From Novosphingobium sp. AP12 (GTDB taxonomy: Bacteria > Pseudomonadota > Alphaproteobacteria > Sphingomonadales > Sphingomonadaceae), in NCBI RefSeq assembly GCF_000281975.1, contig NZ_AKKE01000049.1:1-47311 (forward strand): a stretch of 47,311 bases of DNA, in the 5' to 3' direction. The position numbers and the translations under genes are program-made. Positions 1 through 8,411 of the stretch are shown one piece after another. Under the pieces are notes generated by a model, which was not told the origin of the DNA, did no database searches, and saw nothing but the letters and a program-made list of their open reading frames with translations. The number at the start of each line of letters is the position of its first letter. The first letter of the stretch is position 1.

Positions 1-91
1 GTCGCTTTGCCAAATTTCGGCGACAGGCCCAATTGAGCCGAGTATAGGGACGTATCTGAATGGCCGGAATTTAGGTCTACGGGAGACGGGT

Positions 92-358
92 ATGCCTAAA
101 ACACTGAGCGAACGGGTGGCTGATCTTGAAAGCGCTGCGCTCAAATCTGAAGGCGCGCAGTTCGCGGTACATGACCTTCTCGCCCGCCTCCTGGTGAGGT
201 TACCCGAGCCCGAGGTTCGAAAAATGATCGGAGAGCTGATCGAGCACGCCGACGAACTCGATGGTCAACTCGGTGCGGACCGTCGATCGCTTCAGCTCGC
301 GAACGGCAATGGGGGCAATCAGAGTGGTCTCGGAGCGGCGCCATCTTTGGTCAGTTGA
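92..358 (+). CDS. small hypothetical protein (88 aa)
   Basis: This short open frame begins with an ATG behind a purine-rich stretch (GGGAGACGGG) that could serve as a ribosome binding site. The product is rich in Leu, Glu and Ala for its first 60 residues, with a helical, coiled-coil-like pattern (LSERVADLES, then VRKMIGELIEHADEL), and ends in a low-complexity Gly/Asn/Ser tail. I do not recognise a family. An antisense frame at 141-344 is less protein-like. The gene points towards the end of the Lrp-type regulator. It may be a small soluble protein of unknown role, or a chance frame. Confidence 0.45.
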   Translation: MPKTLSERVADLESAALKSEGAQFAVHDLLARLLVRLPEPEVRKMIGELIEHADELDGQLGADRRSLQLANGNGGNQSGLGAAPSLVS

Positions 359-442
359 AGGCTGGCCTATCGGACCGAAAGAAAAACAACGATCACGTTA
401 AAGCTACGCGCGTAGCTGTAACGCAAAGTGCAATTTTTCCCT

Positions 443-910
443 TCAGATCGGCAGCGCTGTCGTATATTTGGTCATCGACAGCGCGAAGTGTGAGGATGCT
501 CCTCCTACTGACGGGTGATCTAGCAATACACTCATCAGAAATCGCTCGTAATCGGCAACGTCCGCCGCAACGATGCGGAGCAGATAATCCCAGTCTCCCG
601 ACATCGAGAAACATTCCAAAATCTCTTTCCTTTCACAGACAAGATTCTCGAACGCGCGACGTGCTTCGCGTGCGTGGCTTCGCATGCGGACGTTGCAGAT
701 CACGTTGACGCTCCGCGCCAGCGACACCGGATCGAGCAGCCTTACCGGCGGGCCCAGCACACCTGCAGCCTCCAGCGCCTTCACCCTGCGCCAACACGAC
801 GCGGCCGAACTGTTCACACGTTCAGCCAGTTCGACATTGCTCAATGACGCATCGACCTGCAACTGCTCCAGAATTCGGCGATCAACATTATCGAGATCCA
901 TACATTTCAT
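443..910 (-). CDS. Lrp/AsnC-family transcriptional regulator
   Basis: The 155-residue product has the Lrp/AsnC layout: an N-terminal winged HTH (LDNVDRRILEQLQVDASLSN, followed by ELAERV and SCWRRVKALEAAGVL) and a C-terminal RAM/ligand domain ending near VGGASSHFALSMTKYTTALPI. The segment SGDWDYLLRIVAADVADYERF is the typical RAM motif. It is transcribed away from phenylalanine hydroxylase across a 93-base gap, the usual position for a specific regulator of an aromatic amino acid gene, so it probably controls phhA and itself, with phenylalanine or tyrosine as a likely ligand (inference). A second in-frame ATG at 901 is an equally possible start. Confidence 0.9.
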   Translation of the reverse strand: MKCMDLDNVDRRILEQLQVDASLSNVELAERVNSSAASCWRRVKALEAAGVLGPPVRLLDPVSLARSVNVICNVRMRSHAREARRAFENLVCERKEILECFSMSGDWDYLLRIVAADVADYERFLMSVLLDHPSVGGASSHFALSMTKYTTALPI

Positions 911-931
911 CTTAGCTGAATAGAAGAAATA

Positions 932-959
932 ATTGCATCAAAGATTCTTCGATTGCAAT
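932..959. promoter_or_regulatory. imperfect dyad between Lrp gene and phhA
   Basis: The divergent intergenic region contains an imperfect inverted repeat. Its outer arms are ATTGCA and TGCAAT, and its core is AAGATTCTT, which is itself nearly symmetrical. An AT-rich imperfect dyad between an Lrp-type regulator and its divergent neighbour is the expected kind of operator, but no consensus can be proven here. Confidence 0.4.
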
Positions 960-1003
960 GGACATTGAGATAATCTCGCAGGGTGTTCGTGCCATAATGC
1001 AGC

Positions 1004-1873
1004 ATGGCACAAGCATCCTGCACACCCCCACCCGAAGCAGCTCCCGATTGGACCATCCCACAAGCCTGGGATACCTATAGTCCCGCCGAGCATGCGATGT
1101 GGGATCACCTGTTCGCGCGCCAGACGCTCATGTTGCCCGAACGGGCCGCCTCGGAAGTCATGGCTGGCATCGACGTTCTCCGCATGAAACGACCAGGTAT
1201 TCCCAATTTCGATGAACTATCCGAACGCCTGATGAAAGCGACCGGCTGGCAGGTCGTCGCCGTGTCCGGCCTCGTACCCGACCGGATATTCTTCGAACAC
1301 CTCGCGAACCGCCGGTTCGTTGCGGGCCGCTTCATCCGCACGCCTGAACAGATCGACTACCTACAGGAACCCGATATCTTCCACGACGTCTTTGGTCACG
1401 TCCCGCTGCTGGCGAACCCGGTCTTTGCCGATTACATGCAAGCATATGGCGAAGGCGGTTTGCGCGCTGATGGCTTAGGCGCGATAGAACGGCTGGCGCG
1501 GCTATATTGGTACACGGTCGAGTTTGGTCTGGTTCAACAGGACGGCGGCCTCAAGCTCTTCGGCGCGGGGATCATCTCGTCATACGGCGAATCTCTGTTT
1601 GCGCTCGACGATCTTTCGCCTAACCGCCTGGGCTTCGATCTGCGCCGACTGATGCGCACGCCCTATCGCATAGACGACTACCAACAGGCCTATTTCGTGG
1701 TCGAAAGCTTCGAAGACCTGTTGCGCCAGACGATCGAGACCGACTTTGCCCCGTTATACGCCGAACTAGCCGGTGGCGACGACATTCCGATCGACGTAAT
1801 CCTGCCTTCCGACCGGGTCCACACCCACGGAACCCAGGCCTACGCCGCAGCCGCAAAGATCCGAGATGCCTGA
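1004..1873 (+). CDS. phhA: phenylalanine-4-hydroxylase
   Basis: This is a monomeric bacterial phenylalanine-4-hydroxylase of 289 residues, the family's normal catalytic-domain length. It converts phenylalanine to tyrosine using O2 and tetrahydropterin. The iron ligands are visible as H127 and H132 in PDIFHDVFGHVPLL and E173 in YWYTVEFGLV; the SYGE segment after GAGIISS is also conserved. The frame appears intact. It lies behind the divergent Lrp-type gene and overlaps, by 8 bases, a degenerate aromatic aminotransferase start. The next tyrosine-pathway genes are broken, so tyrosine formed here cannot be degraded by neighbouring genes. A pterin carbinolamine dehydratase, the cofactor-recycling partner, is at 19481-19786. 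There is no strong Shine-Dalgarno sequence before the ATG. Confidence 0.96.
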   Translation: MAQASCTPPPEAAPDWTIPQAWDTYSPAEHAMWDHLFARQTLMLPERAASEVMAGIDVLRMKRPGIPNFDELSERLMKATGWQVVAVSGLVPDRIFFEHLANRRFVAGRFIRTPEQIDYLQEPDIFHDVFGHVPLLANPVFADYMQAYGEGGLRADGLGAIERLARLYWYTVEFGLVQQDGGLKLFGAGIISSYGESLFALDDLSPNRLGFDLRRLMRTPYRIDDYQQAYFVVESFEDLLRQTIETDFAPLYAELAGGDDIPIDVILPSDRVHTHGTQAYAAAAKIRDA

Positions 1874-1877
1874 GCAC

Positions 1878-1965
1878 ATGCACGCTCCCTTCACAGCTCT
1901 CGTCCCGCAGCAGCCTGACGCGCTGCTCGGAGTCATCGCGCAATTTCGCGACTATCCGCGTCAGG
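1878..1965 (+). pseudogene. 5' remnant of aromatic amino acid aminotransferase
   Basis: Directly after phhA a frame reads MHAPFTALVPQQPDALLGVI followed by AQFRDYPR. This matches the conserved N-terminus of aspartate/aromatic aminotransferases (Phe-x-x-Leu-x-Pro-Gln-Pro-x-Asp-x-Leu-Leu, then Phe-Arg-x-Asp-Pro-Arg). The similarity stops after about 29 codons, where the sequence switches abruptly, and in another frame, to homogentisate dioxygenase. The most likely origin is a deletion joining tyrB to hmgA. The remnant cannot encode a functional enzyme. Confidence 0.7.
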
Positions 1966-2605
1966 CGCGCGCCGCGGCACAACAACCGACGGAGCTGGCC
2001 ATACAGAATGCGACCTTCGGCGATGCACGGTGCTTATCCGCCCTACACAGACAACGCTATGCGGGGCGGCGATGGCAAGCAGACCTCCACGCATAACCGG
2101 TTGCGCTGGAACCCGGCGGCCCAGCCCGAAACGCCGGTCGATTTCGTCGATGGCCTGGTCACATGTGCCGTCATCAGAGAAGCGGCGACGGGACCGGGCA
2201 GCGCGGTTGACCTCTACTCCGCGAACTGCGCGATGGTTTTCAGCGGCGACGGCGAGTTGCTGATAGTGCCGGAGACCGGCCCGTTGCAGGTCGTGGTCGA
2301 AATGGACGCGCTGCGGGTCGCGCCGCGGCACTTCGCTCTGATCCCGCGCGGCATCCGCTTCCGCTTGGAACTGCCCGATGGGCCGGCGCGCGGCTATGTC
2401 TGCGAAGCGGCCGATCGGCTCGAACGGTCTGGCCAACCCACGCGATTTCGAGCCTCCGATCGCCCGTTTCGGGGATATTGAACGGCCGACGCAGGTCGTT
2501 TAGAAGTTCCTAGACAAGCTGTGAGCGACTACGCTGAAGCATGGCCGTTCGATGTGATCGCCGAGCATGGTAACTTGACGCCAGTTCGCGTTCCCAGCAG
2601 ATAAA
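1966..2605 (+). pseudogene. hmgA: decayed homogentisate 1,2-dioxygenase (central part only)
   Basis: Starting near 1966, the reading APRHNNRRSWPYRMRPSAMH, then [75 protein letters not shown] and FDVIAEHGNLTPV follows the order of homogentisate 1,2-dioxygenase. Only about residues 65-315 of the roughly 440-residue family remain. I see several lesions: loss of the N-terminus, a short deletion with a frame change near 2406-2415, an in-frame TAG at 2501 where a Gln codon is expected before KFL, a TGA at 2522 and another frame change near 2525. The C-terminal iron-binding part is missing. The frame from 2008 to 2481 is the longest open piece. Confidence 0.85.
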
Positions 2606-2681
2606 AGATACACCAAGCCTAGCGCAGAAATCCGAAACCAGTCCAGCGACGGTGTAGCCGCATCATAGCGACTCGGCCGCG

Positions 2682-3122
2682 TCAACGGCAGGGCAAGGTG
2701 CCCTGCGCAGCCGCCTGCTCGTAGGCTTCGCGTAAAATATCGCTGTAGCGCGAGCACGTCCAACCGCCCGCACTGCGACCATCGACGACGCGGTGGATCG
2801 AAAGCATGCGGATCTCGACCGCCCTGCCACTGCCCTCCACCCCCATGAGCGCGCGCATGTGGACGCCGCGCGACAGCGACACCACACCGACACCTTCGTC
2901 ATTCGCGAAAATGTGTTCGATGATATACTCGAAATCGTCGAATGCGGCCCGCTGCTGACGGATTAAAGCCACTACGTTTTCCACGCCACGCATCATGCCA
3001 GCGGGGCTTTGGAAAGCGATGTCTGGATGGCACATGCGGTAGGTCGGCTCGAAATCGCCGTGATTGAGCGAGCGGTCGTACATCTCGTGGAATCGTGCCG
3101 TAAGCGTGGCATCGTCGGTCAT
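2682..3122 (-). CDS. SnoaL-like / nuclear transport factor 2-fold protein
   Basis: The 146-residue product begins MTDDATLTARFHEMYDRSLN behind a strong ribosome binding site (GAGGAGGGA on the coding strand), which is why this start was chosen over an upstream one at 3233. Residues such as YRMCHPDIAFQSPAGMMRG, then IRQQRAAFDDFEYIIEHIFA, and a late VVDGRSAGGW segment match the SnoaL/NTF2 cone fold: helix, acidic pocket, curved sheet. Such proteins act as small isomerases, hydrolases or binding proteins, and the substrate cannot be read from sequence. It is divergent from hyuA, with two copies of the island's G/C-box dyad in between, and a paralogue lies at 15686-16090. Confidence 0.8.
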   Translation of the reverse strand: MTDDATLTARFHEMYDRSLNHGDFEPTYRMCHPDIAFQSPAGMMRGVENVVALIRQQRAAFDDFEYIIEHIFANDEGVGVVSLSRGVHMRALMGVEGSGRAVEIRMLSIHRVVDGRSAGGWTCSRYSDILREAYEQAAAQGTLPCR

Positions 3123-3182
3123 CGAGCATCCCTCCTCGGGTGAGTTTCCGCGACGACTGCCATCGACCGGACTTCCTCTCCA

Positions 3183-3200
3183 TACCCCGATATGGGGGTG
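3183..3200. promoter_or_regulatory. G/C-box dyad, site 1 (short form)
   Basis: The 18-base site TACCCCGATATGGGGGTG has CCCC and GGGG arms around a 6-base centre. It lies about 60 bases before the SnoaL start on the minus strand and about 170 bases before the hyuA start. This is one of two forms of the repeat; the other (site 2) is two bases longer. Confidence 0.7.
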
Positions 3201-3230
3201 GGTGCCGTGTGGCGGACCGCCGCTTTCCGC

Positions 3231-3250
3231 CACCCCTTTTTGGAGGGATA
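3231..3250. promoter_or_regulatory. G/C-box dyad, site 2
   Basis: The 20-base site CACCCCTTTTTGGAGGGATA lies 118 bases before the GTG of hyuA. Its CCCC box and GGAGGG box sit at the same offsets as in sites 3, 4, 7 and 8, so these align without gaps. The GGAGGG half resembles a MalT box (GGGGA-G/T-GAGG) in composition. Confidence 0.7.
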
Positions 3251-3368
3251 CCGCTTTGTCGCGCGAGGCGCATGCTCAAGCGGTCGTCAGGTGCTGGCAC
3301 GCCTTCACTGCTTTGCGGGTGCCGCTTCTTCTGAATCATCAAATCAAGCCGAGCCAAGGATACCAAGC

Positions 3369-5426
3369 GTGACCAAGCAACACAGCTCCGTCCGATTTTC
3401 CATCGATACCGGTGGGACCTTCACAGATATCGTCGTTCTCGACGAGGACACGGGTGAATTCTACATCGACAAGGCGGCGACCACACCGGACAACACTCTG
3501 CGCGGCGTGATCAACGCGATCGACAAGGCTAAGGTCGACGTTGAGGCCGTGAACAACTTCTTCATCCACGGGTCCACTACCGCGCTTAACGCCATGCTCG
3601 AGCGCAAGGGCGTGAAGACCGCCTATGTCACGACGCTGGGCTTTCGCGACGTGCCCGAGATCATGCGTTACAACCGCACCGAGATGTACAACCCGCGCTA
3701 TCGCAAGCCCGCCGCGATAGTCCCGCGCGAGCTTCGCTTCGAAGTGCCGGAGCGTGTGACGGTCAAGGGCGACATCCTGGAACCGCTGTGCGAGAATTCG
3801 GTCCGCGATGTGGCGCGCCAGATCCGCCAGCACGAGATAAAGGCGGTCGCCGTGTGCTTGCTGCATAGCTTCCGCAACCCGGCGCACGAGCGGCGCATCA
3901 AGGATATCCTGCTCGAAGAGAACCCCGACATCCCCGTCGCGATCTCTTCCGACGTCGCGGCCGAGCATCGCGAGTTCGAGCGCGGCATGACCGCGATCCT
4001 CAACGCCTACCTCGCCCCGGTCGTCGAGAAATGGATCGGGTCGCTGGAAGAAGAACTGGCCGCTCGCAAGTTTCCCGGCGAAGTGGTGCTGACCAAGTCG
4101 GACGGAGGGGGCATGACCCCCGATGCGACCAAGAACAGCCCCATCAACATGCTGCTGTCCGGCCCGGCCGGCGGCGTCATCGGCGGCCTGCATCTGTCAC
4201 AGCTGACCGAGCACAAGAACCTCATCACCATGGATGTGGGCGGCACCAGCTTCGATATTGCGATGATCAAGAACGGTCGCGCCACGGTGAACCAAGAGAC
4301 CGAGGTCAACGGCTATCCGATCCTCATCTCCAACCTCGACATCCGCACGATCGGCGCGGGCGGTGGTTCGATCGCGTGGATCGACGATGCCGGCGCAATG
4401 CACGTCGGACCGCAGAGCGCTGGCGCGGTGCCGGGGCCGATCTGCTACCGGCGCGGCGGGACAGTGCCCACCGTGACCGACGCCTTTGTGGTGAACGCCT
4501 TCATCGATGCGGACCGCTTCTTGGGCGGTGAGATGAGCCTCGACGCGGCGGGCGCCCGCAAGGCCATCGAGAGCCAGGTGGCCGAACCACTCGGCATCGA
4601 GCCGATGGCGGCTTCCAGCGGCATCCTTCGCATCGCGATGAGCAACATGGCCGAAGCGGTGAAGAGCATAGCGGCCGAGACCGGGGAAGACCCGCGTGAC
4701 TTCGGGATGCTCTGCTTCGGCGGCGGCGGGGCCATGTTCGGCGGCTATCTTGTCGACGAGCTGGAGATGCCCGCGGCGATCATCCCGGTTGTCCCCTCCA
4801 CCTTCTCGGCATTCGGCATGCTGATGATCGACCTTCGGCATGATGTGGTCGAGACGATCTCCAAGAAGCTCTCCGACATGACGGGTGCCGAGCTCGAGCA
4901 GCGGTTCGCGGAACTGGTCGAACGCGGGTCCGACCTGCTCGAGCGGGAGGGCGTCCCAGCCGAGCGTCGATCGGCAGAACGGGTCGCGGAAATCCGGTAT
5001 TCGGGCCAGGAGCATGCCGTTTCCGTACCGGTCACCTTTTCGCTCGAAGACGAAGGCGGCAAGGATGCGCTCTACGCGGCGTTCGAGAACGTCTACAAGG
5101 ACGTATACGGCTATACGCTCGGCTCTGCCGCCGATGTCGTCAATCTGCGCGTCAAGGCGGTCGGCGAGATCCCCAAGCCCAAGCTGCGCGAGATCGAGCG
5201 GGGCGAACCCGACACCTCGGGCGTGCGCCATGGCGAGCGCCAGGTCTGCGACTTCCTTCTGAACGAATGGCAGACTTTCGGTCTCTACGATCGTGCCGCG
5301 CTCAAGGCGGGCAACATCGTGCCCGGCCCCGCCCTGATCGAGGAACGTACGACGACGACCGTCGTCCGCAACGGCCAGCAATGTGCCGTCGATCACCTCG
5401 GCAACCTTATCATTACTCGCGTTTGA
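3369..5426 (+). CDS. hyuA: hydantoinase/oxoprolinase family protein, subunit A (HyuA)
   Basis: This is the ATP-binding subunit of a two-subunit, ATP-dependent cyclic-amide hydrolase family (N-methylhydantoinase, caprolactamase, 5-oxoprolinase; related to acetone and acetophenone carboxylases). The nucleotide motif RFSIDTGGTFTDIVVLDE is at residues 9-26. A second actin-like-fold motif follows, LITMDVGGTSFDIAMI, then GPGPICYRRGG-type and CFGGGGAMFG segments. I chose the GTG at 3369 because it follows AAGGAT and gives the usual 685 residues; an upstream extension from 3192 has no family similarity and runs through regulatory sites. hyuB follows after 16 bases, so they form one operon. The ring opened is unknown; a lactam or N-methylhydantoin fits the sarcosine-type oxidase downstream (inference). 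Confidence 0.92.
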   Translation: MTKQHSSVRFSIDTGGTFTDIVVLDEDTGEFYIDKAATTPDNTLRGVINAIDKAKVDVEAVNNFFIHGSTTALNAMLERKGVKTAYVTTLGFRDVPEIMRYNRTEMYNPRYRKPAAIVPRELRFEVPERVTVKGDILEPLCENSVRDVARQIRQHEIKAVAVCLLHSFRNPAHERRIKDILLEENPDIPVAISSDVAAEHREFERGMTAILNAYLAPVVEKWIGSLEEELAARKFPGEVVLTKSDGGGMTPDATKNSPINMLLSGPAGGVIGGLHLSQLTEHKNLITMDVGGTSFDIAMIKNGRATVNQETEVNGYPILISNLDIRTIGAGGGSIAWIDDAGAMHVGPQSAGAVPGPICYRRGGTVPTVTDAFVVNAFIDADRFLGGEMSLDAAGARKAIESQVAEPLGIEPMAASSGILRIAMSNMAEAVKSIAAETGEDPRDFGMLCFGGGGAMFGGYLVDELEMPAAIIPVVPSTFSAFGMLMIDLRHDVVETISKKLSDMTGAELEQRFAELVERGSDLLEREGVPAERRSAERVAEIRYSGQEHAVSVPVTFSLEDEGGKDALYAAFENVYKDVYGYTLGSAADVVNLRVKAVGEIPKPKLREIERGEPDTSGVRHGERQVCDFLLNEWQTFGLYDRAALKAGNIVPGPALIEERTTTTVVRNGQQCAVDHLGNLIITRV

Positions 5427-5442
5427 CGCGGAGGAGACAACA

Positions 5443-7179
5443 ATGAACACTACGAAAACTGTCGATCCCGTTACTGTCGAGGTCATTCGCAGCTACTATC
5501 GCTCCACCGCGAACCAGATGAGCACGGCGCTGATGCGGGCTTCGTTCAGCCCTATCATCTACGAGGTTCGCGATTTCAGCCTGGGCGTCTACAACGAGCG
5601 GGCGGAACTGATCGCCGAAGGCAAGGGCCTGCCCGTTTTCATGGGCACCCTCACCTACACGATCCGCACGGTGATGGACTACGTCGGCAAGGAGAATGTG
5701 CAGGAAGGCGACATGCTGCTGTGCACCTACCCCTACTGGACGGGCGCGCACTCGCAGGATGCGGTGACGATCCTGCCGATCTTCGAAAACGGCGAAATCA
5801 TCGCCTACTCGGCTGCCAAAGCCCACTGGATGGATCTTGGCGCCAAGGACATCTACGGCACCGATACGACCGATATCTTCCAGGAAGGCCTCCAGCTCAA
5901 GGCCGTGAAGATCATGAAAGCCGGTAAGCTCGACGAGGAGCTGATGGACATCCTGCGGGCCAATACCCGACTGCCCGACGTGCTCACGGGAGATCTCACC
6001 GCGCAGATCTCCGCCTGCGAGCTGGGCGCACGGCGCCTTCGCGATCTCAGCGCCAAGTACGGCGTCGAAGTCGTCAGGGCGGCGACAAACCGCATCCTGG
6101 ACCACGGCGAGGAAATCGCGCGCAAGGCCATCACGGCAATGCCTGACGGCGAATGGACCTCCGAAGTGGCAATCGACAACGACGGCATCGTCGACGAGCC
6201 GGTCGTGATCCGTCTGAAAGTGACCATTTCGGGCGATCAGATGCATGTCGACCTGACCGGCACGGCATCGCAGACCAAGGGACCGATAAATTGCCCCTTC
6301 GTGTCGACGATGTCGTCGCTTCGATTGGCGATGAAGATGATGGTCGCACCGCATTACGATGCGAACGAAGGCTTTTTCCGACCCTTGTCGGTCTTCGCTC
6401 CCGAGGGGACGTTGCTCAATCCGACCAAGCCGGCGCCGGTCTTCATCTATGGCTGGTCAGTGATGGCCGTGGGCGAAGCCATGTTTGCGGCGATGGCGAA
6501 AGGCGCGCCCAACCTTTCAATCTCGCGCACCGGCGGTGATATCGGTGCCGTACTGTGGTCGGGAACCGATCCCGCGACGGGCGAATTTTTCGCCGGTGGC
6601 GGCGACGAGGCGGTCGGCAACGGCGCATCCTGCGACGCGGATGGCGAGAACGCACTGATCCACTTCACCCTGGGCGAATGCCGCAACATCCCGGTCGAGA
6701 TCCTCGAGGAGCGCTACCCGATCCTCACCGTCGCCTACGGCCTGCGCCACGATTCCGCTGGGGCCGGCCGCTTCCGGGGTGGCCTCGGCGTCACTCGGGA
6801 ATGGCGCATTCTCGGCGACCTCAGCATCATCTCGGTCGTCGACCAGACGCGAGGAGGCGTGGAAGGCGTCGAGGGGGGCCTGGCGGCCAAGCCGAACCGT
6901 ATCCTTATCTATCCCGATAGCCCGGAACAGCGCATCGAAGGCAAACTGACCGGCTTCCAGCTGAAAGCCGGCGAGCACATCCGTGTCGAGACCGCCGGAG
7001 GGGCGGGCTGGGGCGACCCGCGCCAGCGCGACGCCGCCGAAGTACTGGCCGACGTGCGCGGTGGCTATGTCAGCCGCGAAAGCGCAGAGGCCGATTATAA
7101 AGTCGTGCTGACCGGCGATGGCGCCGGACTCAGCGTTGACCAGGATGCTACCGCAAACCTGCGCAAGGTCGCCGCCTGA
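5443..7179 (+). CDS. hyuB: hydantoinase/oxoprolinase family protein, subunit B (HyuB)
   Basis: The 578-residue product is the partner subunit of HyuA. It starts at the ATG after GAGGAG, reading MNTTKTVDPVTVEVIRSYYR, the standard opening of the family (VDPVTxEVIR). Later conserved parts include MRASFSPIIYEVRDFSLGVY, YWTGAHSQDAV and GGLGVTREWRIL. HyuA and HyuB act as a complex that couples ATP hydrolysis to opening a cyclic amide bond. There is no third small subunit of the kind found in acetone carboxylase, so a carboxylase role is less likely than ring hydrolysis. A GC-rich hairpin follows the stop codon, between this gene and the convergent OCD-like gene. Confidence 0.92.
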   Translation: MNTTKTVDPVTVEVIRSYYRSTANQMSTALMRASFSPIIYEVRDFSLGVYNERAELIAEGKGLPVFMGTLTYTIRTVMDYVGKENVQEGDMLLCTYPYWTGAHSQDAVTILPIFENGEIIAYSAAKAHWMDLGAKDIYGTDTTDIFQEGLQLKAVKIMKAGKLDEELMDILRANTRLPDVLTGDLTAQISACELGARRLRDLSAKYGVEVVRAATNRILDHGEEIARKAITAMPDGEWTSEVAIDNDGIVDEPVVIRLKVTISGDQMHVDLTGTASQTKGPINCPFVSTMSSLRLAMKMMVAPHYDANEGFFRPLSVFAPEGTLLNPTKPAPVFIYGWSVMAVGEAMFAAMAKGAPNLSISRTGGDIGAVLWSGTDPATGEFFAGGGDEAVGNGASCDADGENALIHFTLGECRNIPVEILEERYPILTVAYGLRHDSAGAGRFRGGLGVTREWRILGDLSIISVVDQTRGGVEGVEGGLAAKPNRILIYPDSPEQRIEGKLTGFQLKAGEHIRVETAGGAGWGDPRQRDAAEVLADVRGGYVSRESAEADYKVVLTGDGAGLSVDQDATANLRKVAA

Positions 7180-7181
7180 TC

Positions 7182-7221
7182 GGGGCGCGGCGCTGGATAG
7201 CACGATCCGGCGCCGCGCCCC
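7182..7221. terminator. GC-rich hairpin between convergent genes
   Basis: A perfect 12-base inverted repeat has arms GGGGCGCGGCGC at 7182-7193 and its complement at 7210-7221, with a 16-base loop. It starts 2 bases after the hyuB stop and lies between hyuB and the convergent OCD-like gene. It lacks a clear T-run, so it may act as a bidirectional or transcript-stabilising terminator. Confidence 0.6.
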
Positions 7222-7272
7222 GAATACCTCTTCTGCTGGCTGGCCCTTCGGGTCAGTTCCGACCGTTCGGCA

Positions 7273-8214
7273 TTACCCGAACAACAATTCTGCCGCCGCC
7301 AAATCCTGGACGATGTGGCCGAGCGATTTGTAGACGGTGATGTCGTCTTGCGACGAACGGCCGATAACCGTTCCGGCCATCACCTCGCCGATTTCCGCGA
7401 GGATGTGATCGTCCCCGACGAGACCGGCCTTGCGTGCGTGAAGAAACTCCGCCCCCTGGCTCATCACGTTGACGCGGTCGTCAGCAAAGAACCTCGATAG
7501 CGCGACAAGTTCACCATCGACTTCGCGCGGCCCGGCAAACCCTGACCCGACAAGGTTGACGTGTACGCCGCGCTGAAGGTCTGCGCCCAGCAGGATCGGC
7601 TCGGATGCGCTGGTCGTCGTGCATATGATGTCCGCTTCCGCAACCGCCTCGCGAACATCGCGCGCCGCATGGCACGAGATGCCGAAGCATTGTTGCACCC
7701 GCGCGGAGAAGCCGCGCCGCTTGCCTTCGTCTCGGCCCCACACGGTGATCGCGGAAAGATCGCGGACGCACAGCATCGCCTCGACATGGGCCATCGCCTG
7801 CGTGCCATAACCCAGCACTGCCATCGACCGGGCATCGCTCCGCGCCAGGCAATCGGTCGCGGCTGCGCTAGCGGATGCGGTGCGGATGCGCGTCACCTCT
7901 CCAGCATCGATGATGGCGCGCGGCGCACCGCTTGCCGGATCGAACAGCACGATCGCACCCTGATGGGATTCAAGGCCTCTGGCGTGATTGCCCGGGAAGA
8001 CGCTGACGATCTTCGCGCCGAACGGGGCCCCGGCTGCGAGCCGCCCTCCCATCAAACCCAGCATCCCCGAATTCGGGACCTGCAGAATCTGGCGCGGCAA
8101 GCCCGCCAGTTCGCCGGCCGAAAGCGCAATCATCGTGGATCGCATCGCATTGATGCAATCGGGGAAACCGAGGCTCGCCCGGACTGTGTCACTGTCGAAG
8201 AATTTAGGGTTCAT
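7273..8214 (-). CDS. ornithine cyclodeaminase / mu-crystallin (ketimine reductase) family protein
   Basis: The 313-residue product matches the OCD/mu-crystallin family: an N-terminal segment MNPKFFDSDTVRASLGFPD, the family segment IDAGEVTRIRTASASAAATD, a Rossmann motif near VLGYGTQAMAHVEAM, and the C-terminal DDITVYKSLGHIVQDLAAAE. Members include ornithine cyclodeaminase, alanine dehydrogenase and reductases for cyclic or N-alkyl imines. In this neighbourhood a ketimine or N-methyl-imine reductase fits better than ornithine metabolism, but this is inference. It is divergent from TonB receptor 1, and its start lies only 11 bases from a copy of the G/C-box dyad, so regulator binding there could block translation or early transcription. 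Confidence 0.88.
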   Translation of the reverse strand: MNPKFFDSDTVRASLGFPDCINAMRSTMIALSAGELAGLPRQILQVPNSGMLGLMGGRLAAGAPFGAKIVSVFPGNHARGLESHQGAIVLFDPASGAPRAIIDAGEVTRIRTASASAAATDCLARSDARSMAVLGYGTQAMAHVEAMLCVRDLSAITVWGRDEGKRRGFSARVQQCFGISCHAARDVREAVAEADIICTTTSASEPILLGADLQRGVHVNLVGSGFAGPREVDGELVALSRFFADDRVNVMSQGAEFLHARKAGLVGDDHILAEIGEVMAGTVIGRSSQDDITVYKSLGHIVQDLAAAELLFG

Positions 8215-8225
8215 AAAGTCTCCAA

Positions 8226-8245
8226 TACCCCCACCAGGAGGGGTA
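8226..8245. promoter_or_regulatory. G/C-box dyad, site 3
   Basis: The 20-base site TACCCCCACCAGGAGGGGTA has the best symmetry of the set: outer arms TACCCC and GGGGTA. It lies directly upstream of the OCD-like gene (11 bases from its ATG) and 166 bases before TonB receptor 1, in the shared divergent region. Confidence 0.75.
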
Positions 8246-8350
8246 GCGCTCCGTCCATTTGCGATCAGACTGACCGATGAGAGCGGAATTTTAGTGGGGC
8301 AGAACGCGTTAATTCTAAATCACATAACTACAACTGATACATTTAATAAA

Positions 8351-8382
8351 TACCAAATTTAGATCGAAATCGAAGTTCGGTA
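8351..8382. promoter_or_regulatory. AT-rich imperfect dyad in the TonB receptor 1 upstream region
   Basis: The region 8280-8400 is much more AT-rich than its surroundings, as expected for a promoter. Within it, TACCAAATTT at 8351 and AAGTTCGGTA ending at 8382 form an imperfect inverted repeat (8 of 10 positions) around an inner TCGA-AA-TCGA. This could be a second operator. A further GGGGGGTAAG run just before the ATG at 8412 serves as ribosome binding site and resembles one half of the G/C-box. Confidence 0.35.
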
Positions 8383-8411
8383 TTTTTATAAATCTGCTCA
8401 GGGGGGTAAGT

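Noticed and set aside
4197..5486. 429-codon minus-strand frame
   Set aside because: It is antisense to hyuA, with no recognisable domain.
3369..7179. Acetone or acetophenone carboxylase
   Set aside because: The small extra subunits of those carboxylases are missing and the neighbours point to amide and N-methyl chemistry.
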